64,000 bases of DNA from Balaenoptera acutorostrata (GCF_949987535.1 NC_080069.1:37809269-37873268), one strand, 5' to 3'; shown: positions 22,621 through 34,306, numbered from the stretch's first letter. Notes: generated by a model not told the origin, from the letters alone. Numbers and translations: made by a program.

Positions 22621-23917
22621 ATGCAGGACAAAAATTAATACTTAGAAAAGAAAGCTTATATTTTTCTCCTGAAAATATTTTTAGAAAGCATTAAAGTTTT
22701 GGGCATGTGAGGAAGGTATTTGAAGGGAAAGACGGCCTGGAGTGAAAGAGAAAGGAAGAAGACAAGCCTCAGGGAATAATGGGTGAGAGGAGAAAATCAA
22801 ATGCCAGTCAGGAAGAAAATGGATACAGAGGCGTTGCTTCCTAAGCCCTGACATTTTTGCAGACCTACCTAGATGCAGGATGGCCGTGGGCCCCCGTAGA
22901 CGCTGTCAGACGAGGGCGGGCTGGTCCCAGCACGAGAAGAGGGGGTGAGGGACGCTGCCCTCCTGCATGGAAGGGCCCTGGGGTGCAGTTTCTCACGGTC
23001 TTGCCTTGTGGTTGGAATCGCTCACACAGCACTGCTAGTGTACTGGAGCTTATGACAGACTTCATTGAATGAAGCCTTAACTTCCAGGGAAAAAAATGAC
23101 TCACACAAAATCCATAAAATTGGTCATGGGAATTTTCAGAGTAGGCCTAAGTATTCTTTTGAAAATGAGGGAACATAGCTGTTCATGAGTTCCATGTGGC
23201 ACTTTGGATCTACAGCTTTCAGTTTTTACTGTTTTCCAAGTCACAACCTGATGTACCATTCTTATAGCAAACAGAAATCTCAGCATGAAATAAATATTTT
23301 TTATGCAAAAACAACCCACAGACCTATAACAGCCACTATTATTATGTGGATTCCACAGACTTGTGACCTCTGCTTGAGCTTTAAACATGTATGAACAGTG
23401 TCCCAGTGTCTAAACCAAACCAGTGTGGTGTGTATGTGTGTGTGTGTGTGCGACACACGCACTTCCTCCCCGCCGAAGGTGGCAGAAAGGCAAACCTCAT
23501 TCTTATCAGCACGTTGGCTCCGCGGAGGTCTGAGCACTGGGCTTTAATTGACCTGTGGCTGTGATAGTGAGCAAGTCTTCAAGGAGCCTTTTGTTCTTTT
23601 TCCCACAATATAAAAATCTGACTACATTCTGCTGAGGACTTTTCTCCATTTCCTTTCATACAAAAAAAGGTCGATTCCTGGCATGATGCCCTGGCTGCTT
23701 AGTGAGCAGGACGAAAGAAAGTCAAGAAATTTCCATTACGCCCATTTGGGTTTGTGTGGAGCAGTGTGTAAACTCTGACATGGTCCGCCCCATCTGCCCT
23801 CCCTCGGGCGCCAGTCCTCTCCTGTTTCTGGGGGTTGCTTCAAAGAACTGAGTCATCCTACAACCTGCGTGTCCCCCCTCTTCCCTAATCTCTTCCCTTT
23901 GAAATTATACTTCCCAG
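22621..23917 (+). other. FANCC: FANCC intron with short TG tract
   Basis: No transposon is recognised. A TG tract at 23427-23450 is followed directly by 'cgacacacgcac'. This gives alternating purine-pyrimidine DNA with a small inverted repeat. The acceptor of the next exon is 'ttatacttcccag'. Confidence 0.6.
23427..23450. repeat. TG dinucleotide tract
   Basis: 'gtgtgtgtgtgtgtg' follows a slightly interrupted TG run and is directly followed by 'cgacacacgcac'. It is a likely length-variable microsatellite in a FANCC intron. Confidence 0.85.
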
Positions 23918-24124
23918 GTGGAGGTGAAGGCAGTGCTCAGCGGCCTCATGAAGCTGCTCAGGAGTCCAACCCTCTCGGCCAGGGATCTGCAGGCAGCAGC
24001 TGGAGAGGGCGGAGAGGGAGCTCCCAGACCGCCTGCCTGTCAGCAGCTGATCAGGCGCCTCCTCCTGAACTTCCTGCTCTGGGCTCCCGGAGGCCACGCG
24101 ATTGCCCGGGAAGTCATCACGCTC
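23918..24124 (+). CDS. FANCC: FANCC coding exon (about codons 447-511)
   Basis: This exon is 207 nt, 69 whole codons, between 'ttatacttcccag' and GTAAGT. It encodes [14 protein letters not shown]..., [20 protein letters not shown] and [20 protein letters not shown], ending REVITL. The human protein has [34 protein letters not shown] and [20 protein letters not shown]. The helix-forming [13 protein letters not shown] core is unchanged. The Gly/Pro/Glu-rich linker before it is diverged and about one residue longer. Confidence 0.95.
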
Positions 24125-24614
24125 GTAAGTCTCCCCTTTTCTGGCATCCTGGTTCTCATTCTCATCCCAGGGAAAAGGTGGGTTATCACCCAAGGACCCA
24201 GCTTTTGAAGAGTGTGGGTACCAAGATGCTGTCCAAACGCGGCTGGACAGGCCGGGAGGGGACAGCTGGGCCAGACCCAGAGCCCGCCCTATGCGACACC
24301 TGCGTGGCACAGGAGAGGGAAGGGAGGCTCAGACAAGAGAGGGGACTTCTCCCAGGTCACACAGCGCACTGCCAGGGCCCACGGTGAAGGCTCAGCTCCT
24401 GTCTCCCCAGGCTGTCGTCTTTCAGTTACAGTTCATGACTCTCCTCCTCATGAAGAGAAACAAGACTTCAGTGAGAATGCGGTCACTGCAGTGGCTCAAA
24501 GAATTTCATTTGTTAATTTAAAAAAAAGTTTGCTAATTACAAAGAGCTCCTTGTGGAAGCCCAGCTGACATGAGGGGTTCTTTACGGTCCAAGTCAAACG
24601 TGAGCACCGCTTAT
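24125..24614 (+). other. FANCC: FANCC intron, left end, with MIR fragment
   Basis: Apart from the MIR piece at about 24,290-24,385 nothing is recognised. The exon's frame stays open by chance into the intron to 24208. Confidence 0.6.
24290..24385 (+). mobile_element. MIR SINE fragment
   Basis: The sequence 'gaggctcagacaagagagg' followed by 'cccaggtcacacagcgcac' matches the conserved MIR core (gaggctcagagaggttaag, gcccaaggtcacacagc). It is old and shared by all mammals. Confidence 0.65.
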
Positions 24615-24619
24615 GGCAT

Positions 24620-25960
24620 GGGACTTAGCAATGATTTCTTGAATAATGACACTAAAAGCACAGGCAACAAAAGAAAACATACATTGGATTTCATCAAAAT
24701 AAAAACCTTTGCAAATCAAAGGACACTATCTAGAAGGTGAAAAGACAGATCTTGAAATGGGAGAAAAATTTCGAATTTATACTTGGAAGTATTTGGAAAT
24801 CACGTATCTGATAGGGGTTTAATGTTTAGTGTTTAGATTATAAAAGGAATTCGTACAGCTCAACAACAGTAAAACAACCCAGTTCAAAAACTGGCAATGA
24901 ATTTAGACATCTCTCCAAAGAAGATGTACAAATGGCCAATAACCATATGAATAAAATGTTCAACATCATTAGCTCTTAGGGAAATGCAATCAAAACCACA
25001 ATAAGGTACCGCTCCATACCCACGAGGACATATACTATAAACCAAGCCAAACAAAATGGAAAACAAGTCTTGGTAAGGACATGGAGAAATTGAACACTTG
25101 CACCTTTCCAGTTGGCAATGTTAAAATGGTGTAGCCACTGTGGAAAACTGTTTGGTGGCTTCTCAGAAATTTAAAGATAGGATCAGCATATGATCCAGCA
25201 ATTCTACTTCTGTGTATGTACCCAGAGGAATTGAAAGCAAGGACTCAAACAGATACTTGTTCATGCCTGTTCATAGCAGTGTTGTTCATAATAGCCAAAA
25301 GATAGAAACAACCCAGATAGATACTCATCAACAGATGAATGGATAAACCAAATATGGCCTATACATACAATGGAATATTATTCAGCCTTAAAAATGAATG
25401 GGGACTTCCCTGGTGGTCCAGTGGTTGAGAATCCGTCTTGCAATTCGGGGGACACCGGTTCGATCCCTGGTCGGGGATCTAAGATCCCACATGCCGCGGG
25501 GCAACTAAGCCTGCGTGCCACAACTAGAGATAAGCCCGCACACCGCAACGAAGATCCCGCGTGCCGCAATTAAGACCTGATGCAGCCAAAAAATAAAGAA
25601 ATAAATATTTTAAAAATCCCAAAAAACGAATGAATGACACATACTACAACATGGATGAACTTTGAGGGCATTATGCTAAATGAAATAAGCCAGACACAAA
25701 AGGACAAATATTGTATGATTCCATTTATATGAGGTACCTAGAATAAGTAAATTCATAGAGACAGAAAGTAGAATAGAGGTTATTAGGGGCTGGGGAGTGG
25801 TGCAGAGTTCCTGTTTGGGATAATGAAAAAGTTCTGGAAATGGATAGTAGTGGTGGTTGTACAGCATTGTGAATGTACTTGATGCCACTGAATTGTACAT
25901 ATAAAAATGGTTAAAATAGCAAATTTTATGTTATGAGCTCATCTCAAAAAATAAAAAACA
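24620..25960 (+). mobile_element. LINE-1 3' end, split by a CHR SINE
   Basis: From 'gatttcttgaataatgacac' onward the + strand follows L1 ORF2 end and 3' UTR in order: 'aaagcacaggcaacaaaag', 'tatggcctatacatacaatgg', 'gtatgattccatttatatg', 'gaattgtacatataaaaatgg'. It ends in an A-rich tail near 25,957. No long frame survives. The SINE at 25401-25621 interrupts it. Confidence 0.85.
25401..25621 (+). mobile_element. Short CHR SINE (CHR-2-like)
   Basis: The head 'ggacttccctggtggtccag', a tRNA-like box B 'ggttcgatccctggtc' and the tail 'aaataaagaaataaat' define the element. The flanks are 'aaaaatgaatg' (25390-25400) and 'aaaaacgaatg' (25622-25632), a target duplication with one mismatch. It inserted into the older L1. 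Confidence 0.9.
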
Positions 25961-27115
25961 CAACGTGCTGATTCTTGGAGTTAGGTTTTTTTCTGTTTTT
26001 GTTTTTACTTTTTATTGTCATATAAGGTATATACAGAAAGGTATAGCTTGATGAATTTTTGCAAACCAAAAATACCTATGCAGCCAGCAACCAAATCAAG
26101 AAAGGAATGTTCGCAGTACCCAGAGGCCCCCTCCTGCCCCCCTCCAGGGCAGGCTCTGTTTGAATGTGAACATGAAGAAAGTCCCAGTGACCAGTGGGAC
26201 TGCCAAGAACCTCAGTAACCAGTGCCCACAAGGTTCTCCTTGGTCCTAGGAGAACAACGTGCGTGGGGTGGGTAGACCACGCAGCCAGCCTGTCAGTCCG
26301 CCCTCTCAGGCTCAGACAGACAGAAGACCTCCCAGAGCCTGGGTGTGGCCGAGAGCAGAGGAGGACTTGCTTGTCACCTGCTGGGTGCCATCTCCTCGGG
26401 GCCCGCCCTAGCACAGTGATCTGTCACGTGCTTTTATAAGATGCACATCTCACTTCCCTCCAAATCCATTTGGGGTGGGGACCTCCATAGGTGAGAGTTA
26501 AATAATGTCCTCATATCTATAGAACTTGGTATCAACCAACTTTTTCTCTGGCCAAGTGTAAATTATAATAGTCACTTTTCGGCCAGTGCCTCAGCCAGGT
26601 GATCAAGGTCAGCATCAGCAGGGATAAGTCATGTTGATATGAAGTGATGAACATGGCACTTTACTTCTGTGGCCTTCCTAACCCAAACCTATAACCCCAG
26701 TCTAATTATGAAAAAACAGTTGACAAAAACCCCAGTTGAAGGACATTTGACAAAAATACCTGACCAGTCCTCCTTAAGACTGTCAAGGTCATCAAAAACA
26801 AGAAAATCTGAGAAACTGTCACAGCCAAGAAGAGCCTAAGGAGGGATGATGACTAAATGTAATGTGGTGTCTTGGATGGAATCCTGGAACAGAAGAAGGA
26901 CATTAGGGAAAAACTGAGGAAATCAGAATAAAGTCTCACCTAAAGATGAGGTTAATAAAACATATTCATATCGGTTCATTAATTCTGACAAATGTACTAT
27001 ACTAATGTAAGATGTTAACAGGAAAACTGAGTGTAGGGGGATATGGGATTTCTCTGTTTTCTTTTGGGTCAAACTATAAATCTAAAACTGTTCTAAAATT
27101 GAAAGTTATTTTTAA
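25961..27115 (+). other. FANCC: FANCC intron with old LINE-like sequence
   Basis: About 26,590-27,115 ('gttgaaggacatttgaca', 'gtgtcttggatggaatcctgg', 'tcattaattctgacaaatg') resembles a widespread old mammalian repeat of LINE-1 3' UTR type on the + strand. I cannot fix the subfamily. The segment near 26,000-26,150 ('aagaaaggaatgttcgcag') also resembles an old interspersed repeat. No exon is seen. Confidence 0.45.
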
Positions 27116-29379
27116 AGTCAAAGGCAGACACTTGTGAATCACGCAGGTGCTGGTGGCATTTTTGTTGCCTGACCTCTGACTTCCTGCCCGGGCCCTGGAC
27201 ACCTGTGGGAGGGGCCTCAGCCCGTGGAGCCAGCTCAGGCCCGGCTGCCCCGCCTCCCCGAGCCTGCGCCCTCCTGCTCCTCTGCTGTCCTGTCACTCTG
27301 GGAGTGGAGAGCAGGCCAGGGAGACCACGGCCGGCCCAGCACGTAGGGTGTGAGAGAACGTAACCCAGAGCAAGCTCCTCGGAGACACGCAGGTCTCTGC
27401 TTCTGTATTCCAATCACGTTTCCCTCCGTCCTGGGGAGATGGTCCAGGTTCACGGTGGACCGCCCTCAGGCCTCACCCACAGACGGGCTGCTGGGGCTCC
27501 CAAGCTGGGTCGTGTCACCAGGCGCGGCGTTGCCGCCGATGCTGGAGCCCCGTCGCCACAGAACAGCTCGCGTCGGCGCTGCCGGTCCGCACCCGAGCCT
27601 GGGGCAACGCGGAAGACCCCGGCGCCTTCGTTCACGTTCAGAAGTCAGCTCAGCTGCCAAAAAGATTAACTAAAGGAGGAAGCTCGGTGTTTTCTCTTCC
27701 TGCACCGGCTCCTTAGGAGGTGGGCGCTGGCCTCCCGGGCACCTCGGAGCCCGTCACAGCTGAGAGCACCTCCTGGGCGCTGTCCTTGCAGATGTTCAGA
27801 AACTGTTTTAACTAACATACCGGCCTTCCTAACTCGAAGGTTTCCTGCAGTGGCCACACAGTTGGTTGAAGGCTGCCCGGCAGAGCAACTACAAACAGGA
27901 CGGGTGGAAGGCAGCCCCTCGTGGGCTCCTCGGTGCCTCCCGCTGCGAGCAGCCTGGGAAGAGCCCTGGGCCAGGTCTGCTTGGCCAGGAGCAGGTGGAC
28001 GGCCTTTCTCTTTCAGGGGCTTTGGCATCACCACCCTCAGGACCCTAGCCCTGGCCTGGCTTTGATGTGAACTCAGAGAGGCGGGAGCAGGGCCAGCTTC
28101 TGGGCCCGGGTCCTGGTCTCGGCCCTCTTGTCTTGCCCTCAGCTCTGGAGAGCCGTGCTCACTCTAGGCTGCGTGTCTGAGCCCTGCCTCTTTGCGGCCT
28201 TCGATCCTCCTCTGAGCTGCCCCTTGTGCCATCGGCTCACCTTCCTCCTTCCTCCTCTCATGGCCTCACACCCCAACCTCGACCACAGCACGCTCCCCCA
28301 CTTCCTCAGGCTCCCGCGCGGGCCCCAGGGCTCAGCTTCTGAGTCTCCACTGAATCCCTTCGTCAGAACCCCTGCCCTTCCCACCCCTTGTTCTGCTTCT
28401 CTGCCCCTGCTCCTGGTTTAGCATCTCCACTCTCTCCTCTCCTGAGCCTCTAAGACGAGGATGAGGCACGAGCAGCCTGGCTGGTGCCTGGATTCCTCCC
28501 GCCCCCGAGGCTCATCCTCTCCTGCCCCTCGTCCTGCCCTGAGTTCACGTTTCCCTCTCCCTCTCCTTCTGTCTTCTGTTGCTGGACCACAGCAATAACA
28601 GCCAAAAGTTAGCCAGAATCTGAAATATAGAGGAGTTCAGTTCTATAATTGTTGAGCTCAAAATGAATTTGACCTCCACAAGGATGCCCTCAGCTGAGCC
28701 CTGCTCAGCTCAAGGATGCGGCTTCCCCTCCCTCAGTGGCAGTGAGGCGGGGTTTGTATGTGACCGGACACCTGGAGTGGAACATGGGCATTGAGGTGGC
28801 TTGTAAAGAGGGTCAGTGATGGCACTGCTGCCCCGCGTCTGGCTCCGAGGAGCCCCTGTGGTCCCTGGGCACTGGAGTGGGAGGCAATCTTCCCCCCACT
28901 CGGGTCTGAGGTAGTAAATTAGCTCTTCTAAGGCGCCCCAGGGAAGCTCATGTTGTTTCATCCATAAAGTCATCTACAGCACCTGTGACTTCTGAGTAAA
29001 ACCAAGAGAGGATTCTGTAGACACCAAGAGCCACAGTGAACCCCACCCAGGCTAGCAGCCTGCCCCCCGACCCCAGCAGAGCCCTCTCAGCTTGGGCCAC
29101 TGCCAGTAGATGGCCGGGGAGCACCAGTGCTGTCCAGGGGGCCCAGGGCATCCCCCGCTGCCACTCACTTAGTACCCATGCTGCAGAGAGAGTCGGCCTT
29201 GACTCATGGCCAGAGGTGGCCTGGGATTAAAGGCTGTCCTGGCCCTAGGAGAGTCCCGGGTGGACCAGGGCGGCTGGTCACCCTACCAGAAGGGCCCAGT
29301 GTGGACACAGAGGAGGAGCTGACCTTGGGCTGCTCAGGCTACTTAAATATTTGCCTCACACATGAAGAACGAACGTGTG
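27116..29379 (+). other. FANCC: FANCC intron, GC-rich, no gene recognised
   Basis: This GC-rich stretch has a CpG-dense patch at about 27,500-27,660. Open frames on both strands (for example 27350-27673 and 27666-28034) are what GC-rich sequence produces by chance; none shows a known family or splice context. I see no transposon in it. Confidence 0.55.
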
Positions 29380-29483
29380 GTGCTCACTTTGGCAGCACAT
29401 AGACTAAAACTGGAAGGACACAGAGGCGATTCGCATGGCCCTGTGCAAGGATGGCATGCAAATTCGTGACGTGTTCCATATTT
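29380..29483 (+). pseudogene. U6 snRNA retropseudogene
   Basis: The 104-nt copy aligns along the whole of U6 snRNA: 'gtgctcactttggcagcac', 'catggccctgtgcaagg', 'gcaaattcgtgacgtgttcc'. It carries scattered substitutions and a one-base loss in the 'gcccctgcgc' region. It is followed by 'tttaaaagaaaaaaaatg', an A-rich tail, so it was probably moved by L1 machinery. No typical U6 proximal-sequence-element and TATA promoter is evident upstream, so it is taken as inactive. Confidence 0.93.
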
Positions 29484-30153
29484 AAAAGAAAAAAAATGAA
29501 AAAGTGGACTACTCTCAAAAACAGAGGTTCTTAATATGCTTGCGTCTAAAAAAATCACAGTAAGTTCTCCACGCAGATAAATCGTTAGATTCTCACCCTC
29601 CCTTTATGGGTGCCAACAGCTAAGGCTGTATTTAGCAGAACTGACAGCTCCTGTGTTTCCTGCTTCCCTTAGGAATCAAGTGTTAAAACCTTAGGTGCCT
29701 ATTAACAAACAAGTGGGCCTGCCGCTAGCCCAAGAACGCCATTTATAAAGCTGTTTGTGCAAGAACAGGTGGCACTCTCCTTTCAGCATTTTCCAGTTCT
29801 CATAGTAGTGTGAGCCTTTTGCAGAAAGTCAAGCCACGGCGTGCTCACTGGCCTTTGCTCCCCACAGCAAATAACCCCAAAGCTTGTGATGGGCGTTCCA
29901 AGAAACAGCATTTGTCTGTAGCCGCTGTGGGTCTGAGGGCCAGCATTAGGAATGGCTCTGCTCACTAGATGGCCCACTTCTGCGAACACACTCGCTTTGC
30001 TCATGACCTTGAAGACAAAACAAGAGCCCTTTGGAGCTGATAGGAATGCAGGTGCTTTTTGGGGATGGGATGGTTACAGCTGGTCCACTGGATGAAGAGA
30101 TGAATCTGTCTGGAAAGTGTTTTAATTTGCCTTCTCTTCTGTCCTCATTGCAG
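29484..30153 (+). other. FANCC: FANCC intron, right end
   Basis: No repeat, RNA gene or exon is recognised. It ends with the pyrimidine tract 'cttctcttctgtcctcattgcag' region and AG at 30152-30153, the acceptor of the final exon. Confidence 0.65.
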
Positions 30154-30297
30154 ATGGCTCAGACGGATGCAATAATGCACGAGATTATTGGCTTTCTGGA
30201 CCAGACCTTGTACAGATGGGACCATCTTTGTGTGGAAGCCCCTAGGTCAAGAAAACTGGCCCAAGAGCTCCTTGCAGAGCTGCGTGGGCAAGCCTAG
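30154..30297 (+). CDS. FANCC: FANCC last coding exon with stop
   Basis: The exon opens after 'gtcctcattgcag' with ATG GCT CAG, in phase with the previous exon. It encodes [20 protein letters not shown], then [20 protein letters not shown] and AELRGQA, ending at TAG 30295-30297. The human C-terminus reads [20 protein letters not shown] and LARELLKELRTQV. The leucine equivalent to human Leu554, where a Pro substitution causes Fanconi anaemia, is kept (AELRGQA). The last residues are the most changed. The exon continues into the 3' UTR. Confidence 0.95.
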   Translation: MAQTDAIMHEIIGFLDQTLYRWDHLCVEAPRSRKLAQELLAELRGQA

Positions 30298-30370
30298 CCC
30301 AGGCCAGTTAACCAGGGAGGCTACGCAATGAAACGGTGGGGCCGCTTCTTATGGCCTCCGTTTGTAGAAT

Positions 30371-30542
30371 GCATTCCCTCTTTGAGTTGCAAGAATGAGC
30401 CATAAACATCTTGGCAAGATCTGGTAGTACATATTTTACAAAATGAGAAGTCAGGTGCATTCCCTCTTTGAGTTGCAAGAATGAGCCATAAACATCTTGG
30501 CAAGATCTGGTAGTACATATTTTACAAAATGAGAAGTCAGGT
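30371..30542 (+). repeat. Perfect 86-bp tandem duplication in FANCC 3' UTR
   Basis: The unit beginning 'gcattccctctttgagttgc' and ending 'gagaagtcaggt' occurs at 30371-30456 and again at 30457-30542 with no difference between copies. The match extends at least one base on the left and two on the right. Perfect identity means a very recent event or an assembly artefact. Confidence 0.98.
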
Positions 30543-31008
30543 GCTTTAGCCTGAATTCAGTGAGATTTACTCACTAATGACGGGATTATGGTTCAGCATT
30601 CCCTGTGCCTGTTCAGCCCGGATGTCGATCAGAGAATCACTCTAGAAAAGGCTTGGATGGGAGAACAGATTTTTATTTCCTTCCCCGCCGCCCCCACCCC
30701 ATATCAAACCAAGATGCACAACTATTATTTGGATGTTTCAAACTCTTTGGACCAAGAAATTGGTCATGAACCACTGATCAACTTAGAAAGTAACGTAGCC
30801 GTTTTTCACAGATCTCTTTTTTAAGAAGTCCTGTAATTGTTACTGGTATTTCGTCTTATCCACCAGGATACTCTCTTGCTCCCCTAAGACGTTCTTCATC
30901 CAGGATGGTCAGGATCCCTCAAGTTTCCCTCCCATGCCCCCTGAGCAGAGCCCACCCAAGCCCAGTAGCAAGGAGTGGTGATGGGGGAGCGACACTGCTT
31001 AGCAATGA

Positions 31009-31014
31009 AATAAA
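31009..31014 (+). terminator. FANCC: Polyadenylation signal AATAAA (FANCC, proximal)
   Basis: The canonical hexamer lies in 'gaaataaagccag', about 710 bases after the stop codon. A second follows at 31185-31190 ('tctaataaagaattgg'). Confidence 0.45.
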
Positions 31015-32055
31015 GCCAGCTTTGGGGCTTTTTGCTTTATACTGGCTAAGCACTGGCTGTTACCAAAAGAGCTCATATTACCTCAAAGGTGGCTGACAGG
31101 GGAGGGTACAGGATGTGTTCTAGAAACATTGGAAGAGATTAGGTGTCAGTTCTCTGTTAACTAAAATGGGAACTGGAAACTTCTAATAAAGAATTGGCAA
31201 TGCTAACATTAATATTTATTTCACATCAGTTGAAGATATTTTTTTCCTTTCAGGTTTATTCTTTTGCTTCTTTTGTGTATGATCTGTTTGTCAAGTGAGT
31301 CCAGACTTTTCTGACCACTTGGATTTCTGCATCAGTCATCTCTGAATCTCCCTCATTCTTGGCTCCTGTTTGAGGTATAAGTATAGTTTTGATGTATTAG
31401 AGGTTGAGCTTTTAGGGGAGTTACTTGTTTTGGTATATGGATCCACCTGAAGATCTGGAAAGTTCCAAGACCTTCTGACCTGAGCCTTTCTTTAGAGAAA
31501 TGTTACAGTATGAAAGGTATATTGTTAAAATACTTTTATCACAAGTGCCATCATCATATGCTTCCCTTGGCGTTGAGGACGCCTCTCCTGTGTTGGCTTT
31601 TGCCAGGGAAGCTGTGAGCAACCTCTGTGGACAGGAAGAAAAGGGCTTAGTTTGGTGGCAGCGAGTAACCCCTAAACCGAGTGGCCGCTGGGAACCAGCC
31701 CCCCTGTGGGGAGCGCGCTGCCACGTGGACATCCGTTCACACTGTGCTTCACAGCAAACAATAAAAACCAGACGGTCTTCTCAGATTGTTTAAGCTGCGT
31801 TTCTGGAAAACCCCTTCCTGTCCTGACCTTACCTCAGTCTGTTTGTAGTGTTTCCCAATTCCTTTACAAAGCCTCTAACGTTCTCCTAAGCCTTGGACTT
31901 GGATCAAAGAGGACAGAGCCCAAAACTATAGGGAGAAAAGGCATTAATGACCACCCATTAATACAGAGGTTTTGTTATTCATCAGGACTTCATGATGTTT
32001 GCAGAATTTGTTAGCTTTTTAAAATGTGTAACTTGTTTTATAGTTTGTCATTCTA

Positions 32056-32061
32056 AATAAA
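32056..32061 (+). terminator. FANCC: Polyadenylation signal AATAAA (FANCC, distal)
   Basis: The hexamer lies in 'ttctaaataaaaagtcac', about 1.76 kb after the stop codon. An earlier one is at 31760-31765. It is the last AATAAA before the GC-rich intergenic sequence, so it is my best guess for the distal end. Confidence 0.45.
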
Positions 32062-32080
32062 AAGTCACATGGCACCTAAT

Positions 32081-34246
32081 TTTGTATTCATTAAGTATTA
32101 TCATCTTTCTCAGAGGAAGCTTCCCTCTACCCCCCAATTATGGAAGCTTCAGGTCTCACAAAACCTAGATAGGTCTGCCCCTGGAAAAGACCACTTGTGG
32201 TTTATCTCTAGGCCTGGGAATCTTGCCACCAGATGTCTGAAAACTGCCAAGGAGAGTGACTGTAGGGCAGGCAGTCAGCAGGAGCTGCTAAAACCAAATG
32301 AAATGCATCATACATATATACACTTTTTTTCCTTTAAGCCAGACTTAAATATTACCACTGAGTCTAAGTTGAATTGATCTACACATTGTTTCCCCCCATT
32401 TCTCAAGAGGGAATGCATCTGACAAAGCACAGCCCACCCTCTTGCTCGTTCTGCTGTTTCAGACTCATGGCCCTGGCGCTCCGGCCTCCCCGGGCTCCCC
32501 TGGGTCGTCAGGAAGGAGGGACTCGGCCCGCGGCTCCATTCATCCTTGAAGCACGCGTCCCGGGGCTCCCACAGGACCCTGGCCGCTCCCGGTTTTACTG
32601 CAAGCAGCTTGCGTGGGTTTTCTGGACGATCACTCTGCTTCCTGACATCGGGCGCCGAGGGCCTCTTATCTTGTCCAGGAGGCACCTGAGACAGCAGAGG
32701 GCACCTGGGGACAAGCCCCTGTCCGGGCGGTCCTGGGCTCCGGCTTCTGCGCTCGGCCCCGTTCTCACTGCTGGGACAAGGGTACTAGACAAACATGGGA
32801 GCTCTTCCAGAGGCCAGCAGAAAGCTACGTTTTCCGTCGAAGTGGAGGAGTCAAGGACAGGGACCGGAAAGGGATACCTGGAGAGGATGCGGACCTGGGC
32901 AGTGGGCAGAAATGCGGGCAAAATCGAAACTGAGCCTGTCCCTGTGTTACCCAAAGGCGCCCGGTGTTGCACAGTGAGAACAAACGTGAGGAATGTTCTT
33001 CCTTATTCGACAAGGAATCCAAATTGTGCTCTCCCAGGAGGAAGGGAATGAACTTGACTGTGTTGCTGTCCTTGCCTTTCTCTTCCTCTGCCAGCCCATG
33101 ACCACCTCACCCACAGCCAGCGCTGCTGGTGATGGTATCCTTCCTCTGCCTGACACTGGGTTTGACATGGATTTCGTCAAACAATCCTAAGTTATTAATC
33201 ATCACCAAACCATCTCACTCCTAAAGAACCAAAATTAAGGCAAAATAAATGTCTTAAAGCCTTCTTGTAAAATTCAAGTCCACAGTTTGTTTATAGCATG
33301 GGTCCAAATCATATCTCTCATATATAGACTGACAGTAATAAAGGAAGTTGATAATGTAGGACCTTCCCTTTTCCCCACTACTGACAGACATAACTGTGAT
33401 AGCTTATTGTACTTGGTGTTTGGGGTAGGACACTTGCATGCTTGGATACTGAAAGTTTCACACTTCTTAGCTTTTCTGTAGAAGTAGAAAGTCTCATAAA
33501 TCAATGTTGAAAATCTCGACCTCTGGTGTTTCTCACAATATGATGAATCCATGTGACTCAGTCAGGATTCTTGGTTGCAAGCAACAGAAACAGACACGCT
33601 GTTGAAAGCAAAAGGAAAGCGATCCAAAGGGTATTTAAAAGCCCACAGAATTGTCAGGCAGACAAGGCTTAGCTCTAGCCAGCCAGCAGCAGTGCCCAAA
33701 ACCCAGCTTCAGAGTGGCCTGGTGAGGAAATTCCTGCTGCTGCTGTCAGTGAATTCTGCAACCCTTGTAGCTCGTCCTGCAAGGTCTGCAACCTTCAGTA
33801 GCGAGACAGGCCCCCTGCACCCCGCTCTTTGAAGGGCTGGCCACAGTCCCGGCTGCTGATTCTGACTAGAGAAGCCCAGGTCCCCCACCCGCACTTAGGC
33901 TGTAAGGGGAGCTGGGAAAGCAAGTGTGGAGCTGGTTTTGCTTCTGTGATGGTACTGGATACAGCCAACTGCATCTCCCACAGACAGGAAGGGGCCAGAG
34001 CCTGGGCAGCGGAAGAGAATTAAAAATGTCCACAACACTACATATTGTCTACTCCTCTCGAGCACTGCAGAAGGATGAGTGCCATGCAGCAGCCCAATAC
34101 TCAGCAGGAAAAGGAAGAGGAGGGCCCTTAGCAGAGAAAGCCAGTGTGCAGGCATTTGAGGCTGGGCTTCCCCAGCGTGGCGCTACTACCCTGGGGACCG
34201 GGTAAGTCTCTGTGGCGGCGGCTTGATCCCACCCTCTCTGAGCTAG
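32081..34246. other. Intergenic, FANCC-AOPEP, left part
   Basis: No gene is recognised. A CpG-rich patch at about 32,460-32,780 supports a long + frame (32374-33051, 225 codons) with no family similarity that I know. Near 33,550-33,640 ('tcaggattcttggttgcaag') there is probably an old interspersed repeat I cannot name. Confidence 0.5.
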
Positions 34247-34306
34247 GTGCCAGTCCAGGAGCGACAATCGAAACTTTGTCCAGGCATTGCCAAGTTGAGA
34301 ACCACT
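34247..34306 (-). mobile_element. MER5-type hAT transposon fragment
   Basis: The end 'ccaagttgagaaccactg' is the reverse complement of the MER5 terminal inverted repeat (cagtggttctcaac). It is preceded by 'ttgtccaggcattgcc', matching the adjacent MER5A sequence. Only one end is present. Confidence 0.75.

Larger units (their letters stand above)
30298..32080 (+). other. FANCC: FANCC 3' UTR (probable extent)
   Basis: After the stop codon the sequence has AATAAA signals at 31009, 31185, 31760 and 32056. The last would end the transcript near 32,080, but any could be used. The UTR carries a perfect 86-bp tandem duplication (30371-30542). The extent is inferred from the signals and from the expected distance to AOPEP, not from transcript data. 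Confidence 0.5.

Noticed and set aside
29380..29483. A functional U6 gene
   Set aside because: Several substitutions, a missing base and an A-rich tail mark a retropseudogene. No upstream U6 promoter elements were seen.
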